Below are positions 37,332 to 46,524 of a DNA stretch of 64,000 bases, piece after piece. The DNA comes from JAZDRH01 sp047470865 (GTDB lineage Bacteria > Pseudomonadota > Gammaproteobacteria > Pseudomonadales > Pseudomonadaceae): positions 1 to 64,000 of the forward strand of contig NZ_JAZDRH010000013.1 in the NCBI RefSeq assembly GCF_047470865.1, written 5' to 3'. The notes below the pieces were generated by a model, which saw nothing but the letters and a program-made list of their open reading frames with translations, did no database searches and was not told the origin of the DNA. The stretch's first letter is position 1. Each line of letters begins with the position of its first letter. A program made the position numbers and the translations under genes.

Positions 37332-38642
37332 ATGACTGATACATCTGTAATTCGTCGCCTTGATGCTAACGCGAGTGACTTCTCTCGTCAGCTTGATCAA
37401 TTGCTAAGTTGGGAAAGTGTTTCTGATACCAGCGTTAACCAACGTGTGCTGGATATCATTAGTAACGTGCGCCAACGAGGTGATGCTGCACTAATTGACT
37501 ACACTCGACAGTTTGATCAGCTAGACGTGCAAAGCATGCAAGATTTGATCTTTCCCCGTGAGCGTTTAGAGCAAGCACTAACAGAAATCACTGATGAGCA
37601 GCGTCATGCCTTAGAAATAGCAGCTAAGCGTGTGCGTGCTTATCATGAGCACCAGCAGCAAGATTCTTGGCGTTACACTGAGGCGGACGGTACTATTTTA
37701 GGGCAGAAAATTACACCACTAGATAAAGCTGGCCTGTATGTTCCAGGCGGGAAAGCTTCTTACCCATCATCGGTATTAATGAATGCGATTCCAGCAAAGG
37801 TAGCAGGTGTTAACGAAGTAGTGATGGTAGTGCCAACACCGCGGGGCGAGGTGAACGAGCTGGTATTGGCAGCAGCAGCTATTGCAGGTGTTGATCGGGT
37901 GTTTACTATTGGTGGTGCGCAGGCTATTGCCGCATTGGCCTATGGTACTGAAAGTGTGCCAGCGGTTGATAAAATTGTTGGCCCAGGCAATATCTATGTT
38001 GCCACTGCTAAACGTCATGTGTTTGGCAAAGTGGGAATTGATATGATTGCTGGACCCTCAGAGATTTTAGTTATTTGTGATGGACAAACAGATCCTGACT
38101 GGATTGCTATGGATTTGTTTAGCCAAGCTGAGCATGATGAACAAGCCCAATCTATTTTACTTAGTCCAGATGCGGCTTTCTTAGATAAAGTAGCAGCCAG
38201 TATTGAAAAATTACTACCTAGTTTAGAACGTGAAACTATAGCACGCACCTCTTTGCGTGAGCGTGGTGCTTTGATTTGGGTTAAGGATTTAGCGCAAGCC
38301 GCTGAAGTAGCTAACCGAATTGCACCTGAACACCTTGAATTATCTATTGCTGATCCAGAAGCTATGCTGCCTACTATTCGTCATGCAGGCGCTATTTTTA
38401 TGGGACGCTACACAGCAGAAGCATTGGGTGATTATTGTGCTGGACCTAACCACGTATTGCCTACTTCGGGTACTGCCCGTTATTCATCGCCATTAGGCGT
38501 ATATGATTTTCAAAAACGTTCATCAATTATTAATTGTTCTCGTGATGGCGCTTCAGAACTTGGAAAAGTAGCTTCTGTGTTAGCCCGTGGTGAATCATTA
38601 ACAGCGCACGCGCGTAGTGCTGAATATCGGATCAAGGAGTAA
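37332..38642 (+). CDS. hisD: Histidinol dehydrogenase
   Basis: Two-step NAD-dependent oxidation of histidinol to histidine. 436 residues from the ATG at 37332 (TTGAGG lies 6 bases before). Zinc ligands in the SQAEHDEQAQ segment (Gln/His) and the catalytic Glu-His at PEHLEL, plus GPGNIYVA. In the 132-bp gap after hisG a 7-bp hairpin (37213-37233) is visible. Confidence 0.96.
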   Translation: MTDTSVIRRLDANASDFSRQLDQLLSWESVSDTSVNQRVLDIISNVRQRGDAALIDYTRQFDQLDVQSMQDLIFPRERLEQALTEITDEQRHALEIAAKRVRAYHEHQQQDSWRYTEADGTILGQKITPLDKAGLYVPGGKASYPSSVLMNAIPAKVAGVNEVVMVVPTPRGEVNELVLAAAAIAGVDRVFTIGGAQAIAALAYGTESVPAVDKIVGPGNIYVATAKRHVFGKVGIDMIAGPSEILVICDGQTDPDWIAMDLFSQAEHDEQAQSILLSPDAAFLDKVAASIEKLLPSLERETIARTSLRERGALIWVKDLAQAAEVANRIAPEHLELSIADPEAMLPTIRHAGAIFMGRYTAEALGDYCAGPNHVLPTSGTARYSSPLGVYDFQKRSSIINCSRDGASELGKVASVLARGESLTAHARSAEYRIKE

Positions 38643-38648
38643 TTTAAA

Positions 38649-39704
38649 ATGAGTAAATTCTGGAGTCCGTTTGTACAAGATCTAGTGCCTTACGTACCAG
38701 GCGAACAGCCAAAAATCACTAATCTAGTGAAGCTAAATACCAATGAAAACCCTTATCCGCCATCGCCAAAAGTTATTGAGGCAATGCGAGCACAGGTCAG
38801 TGCTGATTTGCGCTTATACCCAGACCCTAATTGCGATTCATTAAAAAAAGCGGTTGCAGATTTTTATCAATTAGAAAGTGCACAGGTATTTGTAGGCAAT
38901 GGTTCTGATGAAGTTTTAGCACATGCATTTTATGCGCTATTTCAACACAATAAACCTTTGTTATTTCCTGATATCAGCTACAGTTTTTACCCTGTTTATT
39001 GCAACCTATACGGCATTGAAGCCAAACAAATTGCCCTAGATGAGGATTTTCAAATTAACCCAGCCGATTATCAGCAAGATAATGGTGGTGTTATTTTTCC
39101 AAATCCCAATGCACCAACAGGGTGTTTACTTGCTTTAACAGCTGTTGAACAGATATTACAGAGCAATCCTAATTCAGTTGTTTTAGTCGATGAAGCCTAT
39201 ATTGATTTTGGGGGACAAACAGCTGTTGGTTTAGTGAATCAATATCCTAACTTATTAGTTTGTCAAACATTGTCTAAATCGCGCTCTTTAGCGGGGGCAA
39301 GAGTAGGCTTGGCCATAGGCCATGTAGATCTAATTGAAGCTTTAGAGCGGGTTAAAAATAGCTTTAACTCTTTTCCTATTGATCGTGTTGCTATGGCCGG
39401 TGCTGTGGCTGCTTTTGAAGATAAAACCTATTTTGAGCAAAGCTGTGCCAAGGTTGTGGCGGGCCGTGAACAGCTAACTCAGGCATTGCTCGCCTTAGGT
39501 TTTGAAGTATTGCCTTCGGCCGCTAACTTTGTGTTTGCAAGTCATGTGGAAAAAGAGGCTGCAGAGATTGCTGCTAAATTACGTGAAAACGCGATTTTAG
39601 TACGTCACTTTAAGCAAGAGCGGATTGAGCAGTTCTTACGTATTACGGTAGGTACAGAACAAGAGAATCAGCGATTGATAGATGTATTGCAGCAGATACT
39701 CTAA
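38649..39704 (+). CDS. hisC: Histidinol-phosphate aminotransferase
   Basis: 351 residues, PLP fold type I: PLP Lys210 in TLSKSRSLAGARVG, NENPYPP at the N-terminus and DEAYIDF. Six bases after hisD; ends at a good terminator. Confidence 0.95.
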   Translation: MSKFWSPFVQDLVPYVPGEQPKITNLVKLNTNENPYPPSPKVIEAMRAQVSADLRLYPDPNCDSLKKAVADFYQLESAQVFVGNGSDEVLAHAFYALFQHNKPLLFPDISYSFYPVYCNLYGIEAKQIALDEDFQINPADYQQDNGGVIFPNPNAPTGCLLALTAVEQILQSNPNSVVLVDEAYIDFGGQTAVGLVNQYPNLLVCQTLSKSRSLAGARVGLAIGHVDLIEALERVKNSFNSFPIDRVAMAGAVAAFEDKTYFEQSCAKVVAGREQLTQALLALGFEVLPSAANFVFASHVEKEAAEIAAKLRENAILVRHFKQERIEQFLRITVGTEQENQRLIDVLQQIL

Positions 39705-39708
39705 ATAG

Positions 39709-39733
39709 AAGGGCAGCTTAGGCTGCCCTTTTC
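39709..39733 (+). terminator. Terminator of hisC
   Basis: Nine-bp stem AAGGGCAGC/GCTGCCCTT with loop TTAG and a short T-run, 5 bp past the stop. Confidence 0.85.
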
Positions 39734-39751
39734 ATAAGTGCTAAGCTGCTG

Positions 39752-40333
39752 TTATAGAGTTAGGGCTTGGTAAGCAGCAAATAAGCCTAAGATGGCAAAA
39801 GCACTGGCGGCTAAGATACGAATGAATTTCAAAGGAAGCTTTTCTGCGCTAAAGTTTCCTGCTAAGACAACAGGCACGTTGGCAATCATAATTCCGAGTG
39901 TTGTTCCAGTAATCACCATCCAAAAATGCGAGTACTGGGCAGCCAGCATAACTGTAGCAACCTGTGTTTTATCGCCCATTTCAGCAATGAAGAAAGCAAT
40001 CAGCGTGGCTACGAAAGGGCCAAATTTTTTAATTTGACTAGCTTCATCATCATCTATTTTATCTGGGATTAATGTCCAAGCAGCAACAGCAAAGAAACTG
40101 ATGGCTAGAATCCAAGCTAATGTTGATTCTGAGAAAAAACTGGCGACTTGATAGCCAATAACAGCGGCTAATAAATGGTTAGCCACGGTAGCAACTAGAA
40201 TACCTAAAATAATTGGAATAGGTTTACGAAAACGTGCCGCGAGCAGAAGTGCCAGTAGTTGTGTTTTATCGCCAATCTCAGCCAGTGCAACTATGCCCGT
40301 TGGTACAAAGAGTGCTTCTAGATATTCAAACAT
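39752..40333 (-). CDS. TMEM165/GDT1 (UPF0016) manganese exporter
   Basis: 193 residues from the ATG at 40333, which has AAGGA 7 bases upstream (40341-40345). Two repeats each with the family motif ExGDKT (Glu19-Ile-Gly-Asp-Lys-Thr and Glu118-Met-Gly-Asp-Lys-Thr) in a six-helix membrane protein. Family members export Mn2+ (MneA in Vibrio) or exchange Ca2+/H+. The yybP-ykoY riboswitch upstream supports manganese efflux. Confidence 0.9.
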   Translation of the reverse strand: MFEYLEALFVPTGIVALAEIGDKTQLLALLLAARFRKPIPIILGILVATVANHLLAAVIGYQVASFFSESTLAWILAISFFAVAAWTLIPDKIDDDEASQIKKFGPFVATLIAFFIAEMGDKTQVATVMLAAQYSHFWMVITGTTLGIMIANVPVVLAGNFSAEKLPLKFIRILAASAFAILGLFAAYQALTL

Positions 40334-40347
40334 AAAAGATTCCTTGA

Positions 40348-40392
40348 GGGGCGGGTTTACAATTTCCATGACACGCACTACCTTCCCGCCCC
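40348..40392 (-). promoter_or_regulatory. Hairpin of the expression platform near the start codon
   Basis: On the minus strand GGGGCGGG (40392-40385) can pair with CCCGCCCC (40355-40348), closing just 2 bp before the AAGGA ribosome site. It is a plausible switch element between the aptamer and the start of the exporter. Confidence 0.45.
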
Positions 40393-40414
40393 GGGTGAGG
40401 TGTGTGTGCCATGG

Positions 40415-40513
40415 GTCTTGTCAAACCAATTGGTTGTTTAGGCCATGATCTGCGGATCAAGTATGTTGACCTAAACGCTAAGTAGGGTACTTAGCAGACT
40501 ACTCCCCCAAGAC
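40415..40513 (-). promoter_or_regulatory. yybP-ykoY manganese riboswitch
   Basis: On the minus strand the aptamer is bounded by the P1 helix GTCTTG (40513-40508) with CAAGAC (40420-40415), contains the conserved GGGGAGTAG right after P1 and the CAACATACTTG element of the second arm, and is followed by the Mn exporter gene. In the family Mn2+ binding to the two loops turns expression on. Confidence 0.88.
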
Positions 40514-40576
40514 AGGCTTGCGACTTTACTGAATATTCTAAAGAACTGCAAGTATGAATCCTGAACTGATGCTTTA

Positions 40577-40604
40577 TAAAAAAAGAACCCAGCCGAAACT
40601 GGGT
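40577..40604 (-). terminator. Terminator of alkB
   Basis: On the minus strand a 6-bp stem (ACCCAG/CTGGGT) followed by TTCTTTTTTT about 20 bp past the alkane hydroxylase stop. Confidence 0.8.
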
Positions 40605-40624
40605 AAGGGGGTGTTGTTCTTTTG

Positions 40625-41842
40625 TTAAAGTATTGATGGAACAGAGTTGTTACCTTGGCTCTGGTTTGCGCGATGCAAGGGTGAGTTGAGATAGTAAGCT
40701 CTTTTCCTTTCATGTATATGAGCGCGAGTTAAGTCATAGTTATAGTGAGCCGCTACACGTTTATCCATCACTTTAAACCATAGCCAAGGAATATAGGCGA
40801 CTAATATCATGGTTGCGTATCCTGATGGTAATTGTGGACTTTCATCAAAGTGGCGCAATGCTTGGTATGACCGATGCGGATTGGCATGGTGGTCAGAGTG
40901 GCGTTGTAATTGGTAAATAAATAGGTTAGTTAAAATATTATTGCTGTTCCAAGAGTGCTGCGGGTTACAGGGTACATAGCGGCCTGTACGAGGATTTTTT
41001 TCGCGCAATAAACCGTAGTGTTCTAAATAGTTTACTACCTCTAATAAAGAGAAACCAAAAATAGCCTGCGCAATAAGTAAAGCAAGAGCAAACCAACCGA
41101 GCCATATGGTTATTGCAGCAAAGAGAATGGCTGAAATAATCCACGTTTGTAAATTGTGGTTAGATAGGCTCCATTTACTTTTTCCTAGACGTTTTAGACG
41201 TTTAGTTTCGATATGCTGTGCTGATTTTAGGCTACCTAATACTGTACGTGGTAAAAACTCCCAGAAAGATTCACCTAAACGTGAGCTTGCTGGGTCTTCT
41301 GGTGTTGCAACATTCACATGATGCCCCCAGTTATGCTCTACAAAAAAGTGGCCATATACACAGGTAGATAAGCCTATTTTAGCCATCCATTGGTCAAAAA
41401 GCCGTGTTTTATGTCCTAATTCATGTCCTACCACAATACCTATACCGTTAATACCGCCTGCCGTTAGCGTTAATAATATAATCTGCGCGACAGTAGTGCT
41501 TGGTTGTATAGCAAGGTAAATGCAAAATACAGTAGTAAGCAGCTGTAGTGGTACATAAGAATAGACAATGAGCCTGTAGTAAAGATCGTTTTCAAGCTGT
41601 GGTACAGCAGATTCAGGGGGGTTGTTGGTATCTTGTCCCAGAATAATATCTAGCACTGGGACTATGACATATAGCATAAAGGCGCCATATGAGAGTATCC
41701 AAGTATTATTTGGATAGAGGCTAAATAAATAGCACATTATTAAAATAGAAATTGGAAGCATTGGGCCAAAAAGCCACAGATAACGATTTTTATCTTTCCA
41801 TTTCTCTTGCTGTTGGTTTTCCATCGTATTTATTTTTGTCAT
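40625..41842 (-). CDS. alkB: Alkane 1-monooxygenase
   Basis: Integral-membrane di-iron enzyme that hydroxylates medium-chain n-alkanes at the terminal carbon, taking electrons from rubredoxin. 405 residues with six hydrophobic helices and the histidine boxes HELGHK (140-145), EHNWGHH (169-175) and QRHSDHH (313-319), plus the AlkB motif NYLEHYG (271-277). No rubredoxin, rubredoxin reductase or regulator lies nearby, so electron partners must come from elsewhere. Flanked by terminators on both sides: a single-gene unit. Confidence 0.93.
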   Translation of the reverse strand: MTKINTMENQQQEKWKDKNRYLWLFGPMLPISILIMCYLFSLYPNNTWILSYGAFMLYVIVPVLDIILGQDTNNPPESAVPQLENDLYYRLIVYSYVPLQLLTTVFCIYLAIQPSTTVAQIILLTLTAGGINGIGIVVGHELGHKTRLFDQWMAKIGLSTCVYGHFFVEHNWGHHVNVATPEDPASSRLGESFWEFLPRTVLGSLKSAQHIETKRLKRLGKSKWSLSNHNLQTWIISAILFAAITIWLGWFALALLIAQAIFGFSLLEVVNYLEHYGLLREKNPRTGRYVPCNPQHSWNSNNILTNLFIYQLQRHSDHHANPHRSYQALRHFDESPQLPSGYATMILVAYIPWLWFKVMDKRVAAHYNYDLTRAHIHERKRAYYLNSPLHRANQSQGNNSVPSIL

Positions 41843-41964
41843 GGTAATCCCTCAATGAGCATACACTAGTAACAGTGCTGCCTGCATTGTTGGATAAAAC
41901 AAGACATTATTGTAGTTGTGAAACGCTATGTTTTTTTAGTAAAACGCCAGCAAGGCTATCAGTA

Positions 41965-42006
41965 TAAAAAAAGGCATGCTTCACTATGGAATGCATGCCT
42001 TAAAAA
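41965..42006 (-). terminator. Terminator of the cysD-cysNC operon
   Basis: Nine-bp stem AAGGCATGC/GCATGCCTT followed on the minus strand by seven Ts, 15 bp past the cysNC stop. Confidence 0.88.
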
Positions 42007-42020
42007 TGGGGGAGAAGCCT

Positions 42021-43910
42021 TTAGATAATATCTTTGTTACGTAACAAATTTATGACTAACTGGACGCTTTGTTCAATAGTATGAGTTTGGGTATTAATAA
42101 CTAAGTCTGGGGTTTCAGGCTCGTCATAGGGAAAGGATTGGCCAGGAATATTATTTTGATTGGCAGCATACAAACCCTGCGGATCACGAGCTTTACAGGT
42201 TTCAACTGAGGCTTGTAAGTGAATTGTTAGTAAGCGCTCTTTTCCTATAATGTCTTGTGCTTGCTCTCGAGCAATAGCATCGGGTGCAACAAAGGCGGCT
42301 AAGGTAATTAGCCCTGCGCGGTTAAATTGACGAGCAATTAAAGCCGCTTTTTTCCAGTTTTCAGCGCGTCCTTGGCGATCTTGCGTTACGCCTTTAGTCA
42401 CATCATGGCGTAAGGTTTGGCCATCTAATACAAAAACAGCATGCCCTGTATCAAATAGCTTACGTTCAACAGCGTAAGCCAATGTGCTTTTCCCAGCGCC
42501 AGATAAGCCTGTAAATAACAAGGTTACAGGTTCTTGGCCAAAACGTACTGCGCGTTCTAATTGACGGACACGGGGTTTTAGTAGTGCATTTGGTGTTTGT
42601 TTTTGGCTATCAATAATCATGCCCGCACCAACCGTAATATTGGTGAGTCGGTCAATGATGATAAAGGCGCCTGTTGTTTTATTTGTTTGGTAGTCATCTA
42701 ATGCAATAGGTGCATCTAAGCTTAGATGAACTTTGCCTATTTGATTAAGCCCAAGTTGCGTGGCAGGGCTATGTAACTGGGTATTTACATCTACTTGGTA
42801 GTGAATTTGCGTAATATTGCCAGGAACATAGCTTGTTGCCCGCTTGATATCATAGCGTTTCCCGGGCTGTAGTGGATGTTCGGCCATCCATACTAGCATG
42901 GCATCAAAGTTATCAGTCACTGTGGATGACTCTACTTTTTGCACAATAATATCACCGCGAGAAATATCAATTTCATCTTCTAAGGTTAAGGTGATAGCTT
43001 GGCCAGCAATGGCTTTATCGAGTTCACCATCAAAAGTCACAATTGATTTGATTTGGCTGCTCACCCCAGAAGGTAAAACGCAAATAGGATCACCTTTACG
43101 GACGACGCCAGAGGCTAAGGTGCCTGCAAAGCCTCGAAAGCTATGATTGGGACGATTAACGTATTGCACAGGAAAACGCATTTGATCTTGGTGGTGATCT
43201 TGATGGACGTTCACTGTTTCTAAAATTTGCATCAAGGTTTGCCTTTGATACCAAGGCATATTAGCACTTGGGTTGACCACGTTATCGCCCTTGAGCGCGC
43301 TAATGGGTGTGAAAAATAGATTCTTGCTGGAAATATTTAAGCGCTCAGTAAAGGCTAGATATTCATTCTGGATGTTTAAAAAAACCTGTTCATCATAGTT
43401 TTTTAGATCCATTTTGTTGATAGCGACAATGATGTGGCCAATACCTAATAATGATGCAATATAGGTGTGTCTACGAGTTTGCTCTTGCACCCCATGGCGT
43501 GCATCAACCAATATAATAGCTAGATCGCAGGTGGAGGCTCCTGTTGCCATATTGCGTGTGTACTGTGCATGACCAGGGGTATCAGCAATAATAAATTTGC
43601 GTTTGGCAGTACTAAAATAGCGATAAGCCACATCAATAGTAATACCTTGCTCACGCTCAGCCTGCAAGCCATCGACAAGCAAGGCAAGATCAATGTCGTC
43701 GCCTTGGGTGCCCACTTTCTTGGAATCACGCGTAATAGCTTCTAAATGATCCTCATAAATCATTTTACTGTCGTGTAGTAGGCGGCCAATTAAGGTGCTT
43801 TTGCCGTCATCTACATTACCGCATGTTAAGAAACGTAGTAATTCTTTGCGTTCATGCTGTGCCAAATAAGCCAGAATGTCTTGGCTGATTAATTCACTTT
43901 GGTGACTCAT
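42021..43910 (-). CDS. cysNC: Sulfate adenylyltransferase large subunit fused to APS kinase
   Basis: 629 residues. CysN GTPase part (about 1-445): GNVDDGKST (31-39), DTPGHAQYTRNMA, NKMD; CysC part (about 450-629): P-loop TGLSGAGKSTLA and FVAPDAIAREQ region. CysN with CysD makes APS from sulfate and ATP driven by GTP; CysC phosphorylates it to PAPS. The CysNC fusion is common in Pseudomonas. Ten bases after cysD. Confidence 0.96.
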   Translation of the reverse strand: MSHQSELISQDILAYLAQHERKELLRFLTCGNVDDGKSTLIGRLLHDSKMIYEDHLEAITRDSKKVGTQGDDIDLALLVDGLQAEREQGITIDVAYRYFSTAKRKFIIADTPGHAQYTRNMATGASTCDLAIILVDARHGVQEQTRRHTYIASLLGIGHIIVAINKMDLKNYDEQVFLNIQNEYLAFTERLNISSKNLFFTPISALKGDNVVNPSANMPWYQRQTLMQILETVNVHQDHHQDQMRFPVQYVNRPNHSFRGFAGTLASGVVRKGDPICVLPSGVSSQIKSIVTFDGELDKAIAGQAITLTLEDEIDISRGDIIVQKVESSTVTDNFDAMLVWMAEHPLQPGKRYDIKRATSYVPGNITQIHYQVDVNTQLHSPATQLGLNQIGKVHLSLDAPIALDDYQTNKTTGAFIIIDRLTNITVGAGMIIDSQKQTPNALLKPRVRQLERAVRFGQEPVTLLFTGLSGAGKSTLAYAVERKLFDTGHAVFVLDGQTLRHDVTKGVTQDRQGRAENWKKAALIARQFNRAGLITLAAFVAPDAIAREQAQDIIGKERLLTIHLQASVETCKARDPQGLYAANQNNIPGQSFPYDEPETPDLVINTQTHTIEQSVQLVINLLRNKDII

Positions 43911-43920
43911 AACTTAATCC

Positions 43921-44838
43921 TTAGAAGTAACCTTGACGTTTCTTTTCTTCCATTGAGCCTGCTCCATCGTGGTCAATCACGCGACCTTGGCGCTCAGAAG
44001 TTCGAGTCAATAGCATTTCTTGAATAATCTCAGGCAGTGTTGCAGCAGTCGATTCCACTGCTCCTGTTAGTGGGTAACAGCCTAGTGTTCTAAAACGTAC
44101 CATTTTGGTTGTAATTTGGGCTTTTTCTTCGTCAGATAGGTGCTCAAGAATACGTTCATCATCAATCATGATAAGGCTGCCATCGCGCTCTATTACTGGG
44201 CGAGGTGCGGCAAAATACAAGGGAACTATTGGGATGCTTTCAAGGTAGATATATTGCCATATATCCAGCTCGGTCCAGTTGGAGAGAGGGAATACACGGA
44301 TAGACTCCCCTTTGTTAATTTTACCATTGTAGATATTCCATAGCTCTGGGCGTTGGTTTTTTGGATCCCAGCGATGCTTGCTGTCGCGAAATGAATAAAC
44401 ACGCTCTTTGGCTCGCGATTTTTCTTCATCGCGGCGAGCACCACCAAAAGCTGCATCAAAACCATAATGATCTAGGGCTTGCTTTAACCCTTCGGTTTTC
44501 ATGATATCTGTGTGTTTGGCGCTGCCATGGGTGAATGGGTTGATATTTTGTGTAATACCATCAGGATTGATGTGGGTGAGTAAATTTAAATCAAGATCTT
44601 TAACCATTTGCTCGCGAAACTGATACATTTCTTGGAATTTCCAGCGTGTATCTACGTGCAGTACAGGAAAGGGTAGCTTTCCTGGAAAGAATGCTTTGCG
44701 TGCAAGGTGAAGCATAACGGCAGAGTCTTTACCAATAGAGTAAAGCATTACTGGGTTGGCAAACTCAGCAGCGACTTCACGTATGATATGAATACTTTCT
44801 GCTTCAAGCTGTTTTAGATGCGTCAAAGAGTCGGTCAT
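43921..44838 (-). CDS. cysD: Sulfate adenylyltransferase subunit 2
   Basis: 305 residues, PP-loop ATP pyrophosphatase fold: YSIGKDSAVMLHLARKAF and DVGRRDEEKSRAKER-like FGGARRDEEKSRAKE. Catalytic partner of CysN. The 163-bp upstream region holds two dyads (see 44894-44967). Confidence 0.96.
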   Translation of the reverse strand: MTDSLTHLKQLEAESIHIIREVAAEFANPVMLYSIGKDSAVMLHLARKAFFPGKLPFPVLHVDTRWKFQEMYQFREQMVKDLDLNLLTHINPDGITQNINPFTHGSAKHTDIMKTEGLKQALDHYGFDAAFGGARRDEEKSRAKERVYSFRDSKHRWDPKNQRPELWNIYNGKINKGESIRVFPLSNWTELDIWQYIYLESIPIVPLYFAAPRPVIERDGSLIMIDDERILEHLSDEEKAQITTKMVRFRTLGCYPLTGAVESTAATLPEIIQEMLLTRTSERQGRVIDHDGAGSMEEKKRQGYF

Positions 44839-44933
44839 GGTAAGTCACATATAGCTAGAAAAAGCCGCTAGCGAAAAAGCATGGCGGCAAAATGTAGGAG
44901 TTCCTACGAGGAAATTAAACTCTAGCATGGCAA

Positions 44934-44967
44934 TTAAGTTCTAATAAAATAAATTGTTAGAACTTAA
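44934..44967. repeat. Perfect 11-bp inverted repeat upstream of cysD
   Basis: TTAAGTTCTAA (44934-44944) and TTAGAACTTAA (44957-44967) with a 12-base AT spacer, between nif3-like and cysD. A second small dyad GTAGGA-gt-TCCTAC sits at 44894-44907. Either a weak terminator of the upstream gene or an operator for cysD. Confidence 0.6.
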
Positions 44968-45001
44968 AGGAATGAGTATATATGTGAATTTTTGTTAGTG
45001 G

Positions 45002-45760
45002 CTAAGCGGGGTTGTCACAATCAATAAAGTGATGGGTCAAGTTAAAGCGTTTTGCAAGCCATTCTCCTAATGCTTGAACGCCATAACGTTCAGTCGCATG
45101 ATGACCAGCTGCAAAAAAGTTAATATTATTTTCGCGGGCGAACAGCACAGTGCGCTCTGATACTTCACCTGTAATATAAGCATCCGCATTTAGAGCAGCA
45201 GCTTTGGCAATATAGTCTTGAGCACCGCCAGTGCACCACGCTACTGTTTTGATTGGGCGTTGAACATCAATGGTTAAAGGTGGACGTTGTAGTGCAAGGT
45301 TAATGCGCTCAGCCAATTCAGTTGCAGTTACACTTTGTGTTAGCTCGCCAAGCAAACCAATACTATAGGGATTGTTGGGGTCAAGCCCGCCCGTGATATT
45401 AATGCCTAACCGCTGGGCTAACTGGACATTATTCCCTACTTCCGGGTGTATATCTAATGGCAAGTGGTAGCCGATTAGGTTGATATCATGGGCTAGTAAT
45501 GCCTTAATACGGCGTTGTTTCATGCCTATAATACGCTGATCTTCACCCTTCCAAAAATAGCCGTGATGCACTAGTAATGCATCTGCTTTGAGCTCAATAG
45601 CTCGCTCTATGAGTGCTTGGCTAGCACTTACACCAGACACAATGCATTGGATATGTTCGCTACCTTCAACTTGCAAGCCATTAGGGCAGTAGTCAGCAAT
45701 CGCTTGAGTACTCAAAAAGGTATCACAAGCCTGCAGTAGCTCATTACGTGAAATACTCAT
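45002..45760 (-). CDS. Nif3-like dinuclear metal center protein (YbgI/DUF34)
   Basis: 252 residues of the Nif3/DUF34 family; metal-binding His pair in LLVHHGYFWK, HLPLDIHPEVGNN and the late GHHATERYG motif near the C-terminus. The family is universal; GTP cyclohydrolase-like and hydrolase roles were proposed, but function is unsettled. In Pseudomonas it lies next to algW and cysD, as here. Confidence 0.88.
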   Translation of the reverse strand: MSISRNELLQACDTFLSTQAIADYCPNGLQVEGSEHIQCIVSGVSASQALIERAIELKADALLVHHGYFWKGEDQRIIGMKQRRIKALLAHDINLIGYHLPLDIHPEVGNNVQLAQRLGINITGGLDPNNPYSIGLLGELTQSVTATELAERINLALQRPPLTIDVQRPIKTVAWCTGGAQDYIAKAAALNADAYITGEVSERTVLFARENNINFFAAGHHATERYGVQALGEWLAKRFNLTHHFIDCDNPA

Positions 45761-45931
45761 AGATCAAGTCCTTAGATTATGTTGTGCAGAAGAAGACTGC
45801 AATTTTGCTGGAAGTATAGCTAAGATCAGCTAAAAAATATGCTTGATATGGGTCATTCGAATAACTATACAAGGTTTACACTAAATACTTTGAAATATAC
45901 TATTTTGTCCGTAAATTAATGGGTAGTATAA

Positions 45932-46420
45932 ATGAACGGATACCTACAAGGAGCAATGCTCGTAGGACTTATTCTTATAATGGGATTGGTTTTTTACGGT
46001 ATTACAGCCTCTTTATTAGAACAAAAAAAAGTGACTGTTAGTAGCATAAGGGGGCGGTTGATTGGTGTTAGTTTGTTGCTTTCAATAGTATTTTTTTCAG
46101 GTGGTTTCATTGGGCAGTCAGGGATTTTTTGCCATAAACACTTAACGCTTGAGCAGGCGAGTTTTTTGACTGAAAACAAAGCGTTTAAAGACTTTAATGC
46201 AAGAGACTACCAAAAATATAAAGCTTTGTTGGAAGCCTATGCCAGTGTCGATTACGACGCCTATCAAGCTTTTTACCCTAAGGTTTTGGCATGGCGGACC
46301 AATGAATATCGGGGAGAGGCAGGCCAGCAAATGAGCTATTCTCAGGCTAAACAGATAGCGGCTAAGCTATTACAGCAGCAACGAGAAAAAGTACTTTCCA
46401 GCTGTTTAATTGCCTGCTAA
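45932..46420 (+). CDS. Small two-helix membrane protein, unknown
   Basis: 162 residues; two hydrophobic segments (8-30 and 43-63), then a soluble tail of about 95 residues rich in Tyr, Ala and Gln (YQKYKALLEAYASVDYDAYQ) with three Cys (one near 71, two near the C-terminus). No family recognised. It stands alone between divergent nif3-like and algW; a weak ribosome site precedes it. Confidence 0.55.
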   Translation: MNGYLQGAMLVGLILIMGLVFYGITASLLEQKKVTVSSIRGRLIGVSLLLSIVFFSGGFIGQSGIFCHKHLTLEQASFLTENKAFKDFNARDYQKYKALLEAYASVDYDAYQAFYPKVLAWRTNEYRGEAGQQMSYSQAKQIAAKLLQQQREKVLSSCLIAC

Positions 46421-46524
46421 TTGTAACTTTTGCTACAGCGCTATAAATCCAAAGTAAAGTTAATTTGTTTTTGCTATGCTAAGCCTCTCTTTTTTAGTGA
46501 AATTTTTATCATTTAGGTAGGCTT

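Noticed and set aside
42021..43910. Unusual fusion of CysN and CysC as a novelty
   Set aside because: The fusion is common in Pseudomonas and other proteobacteria.
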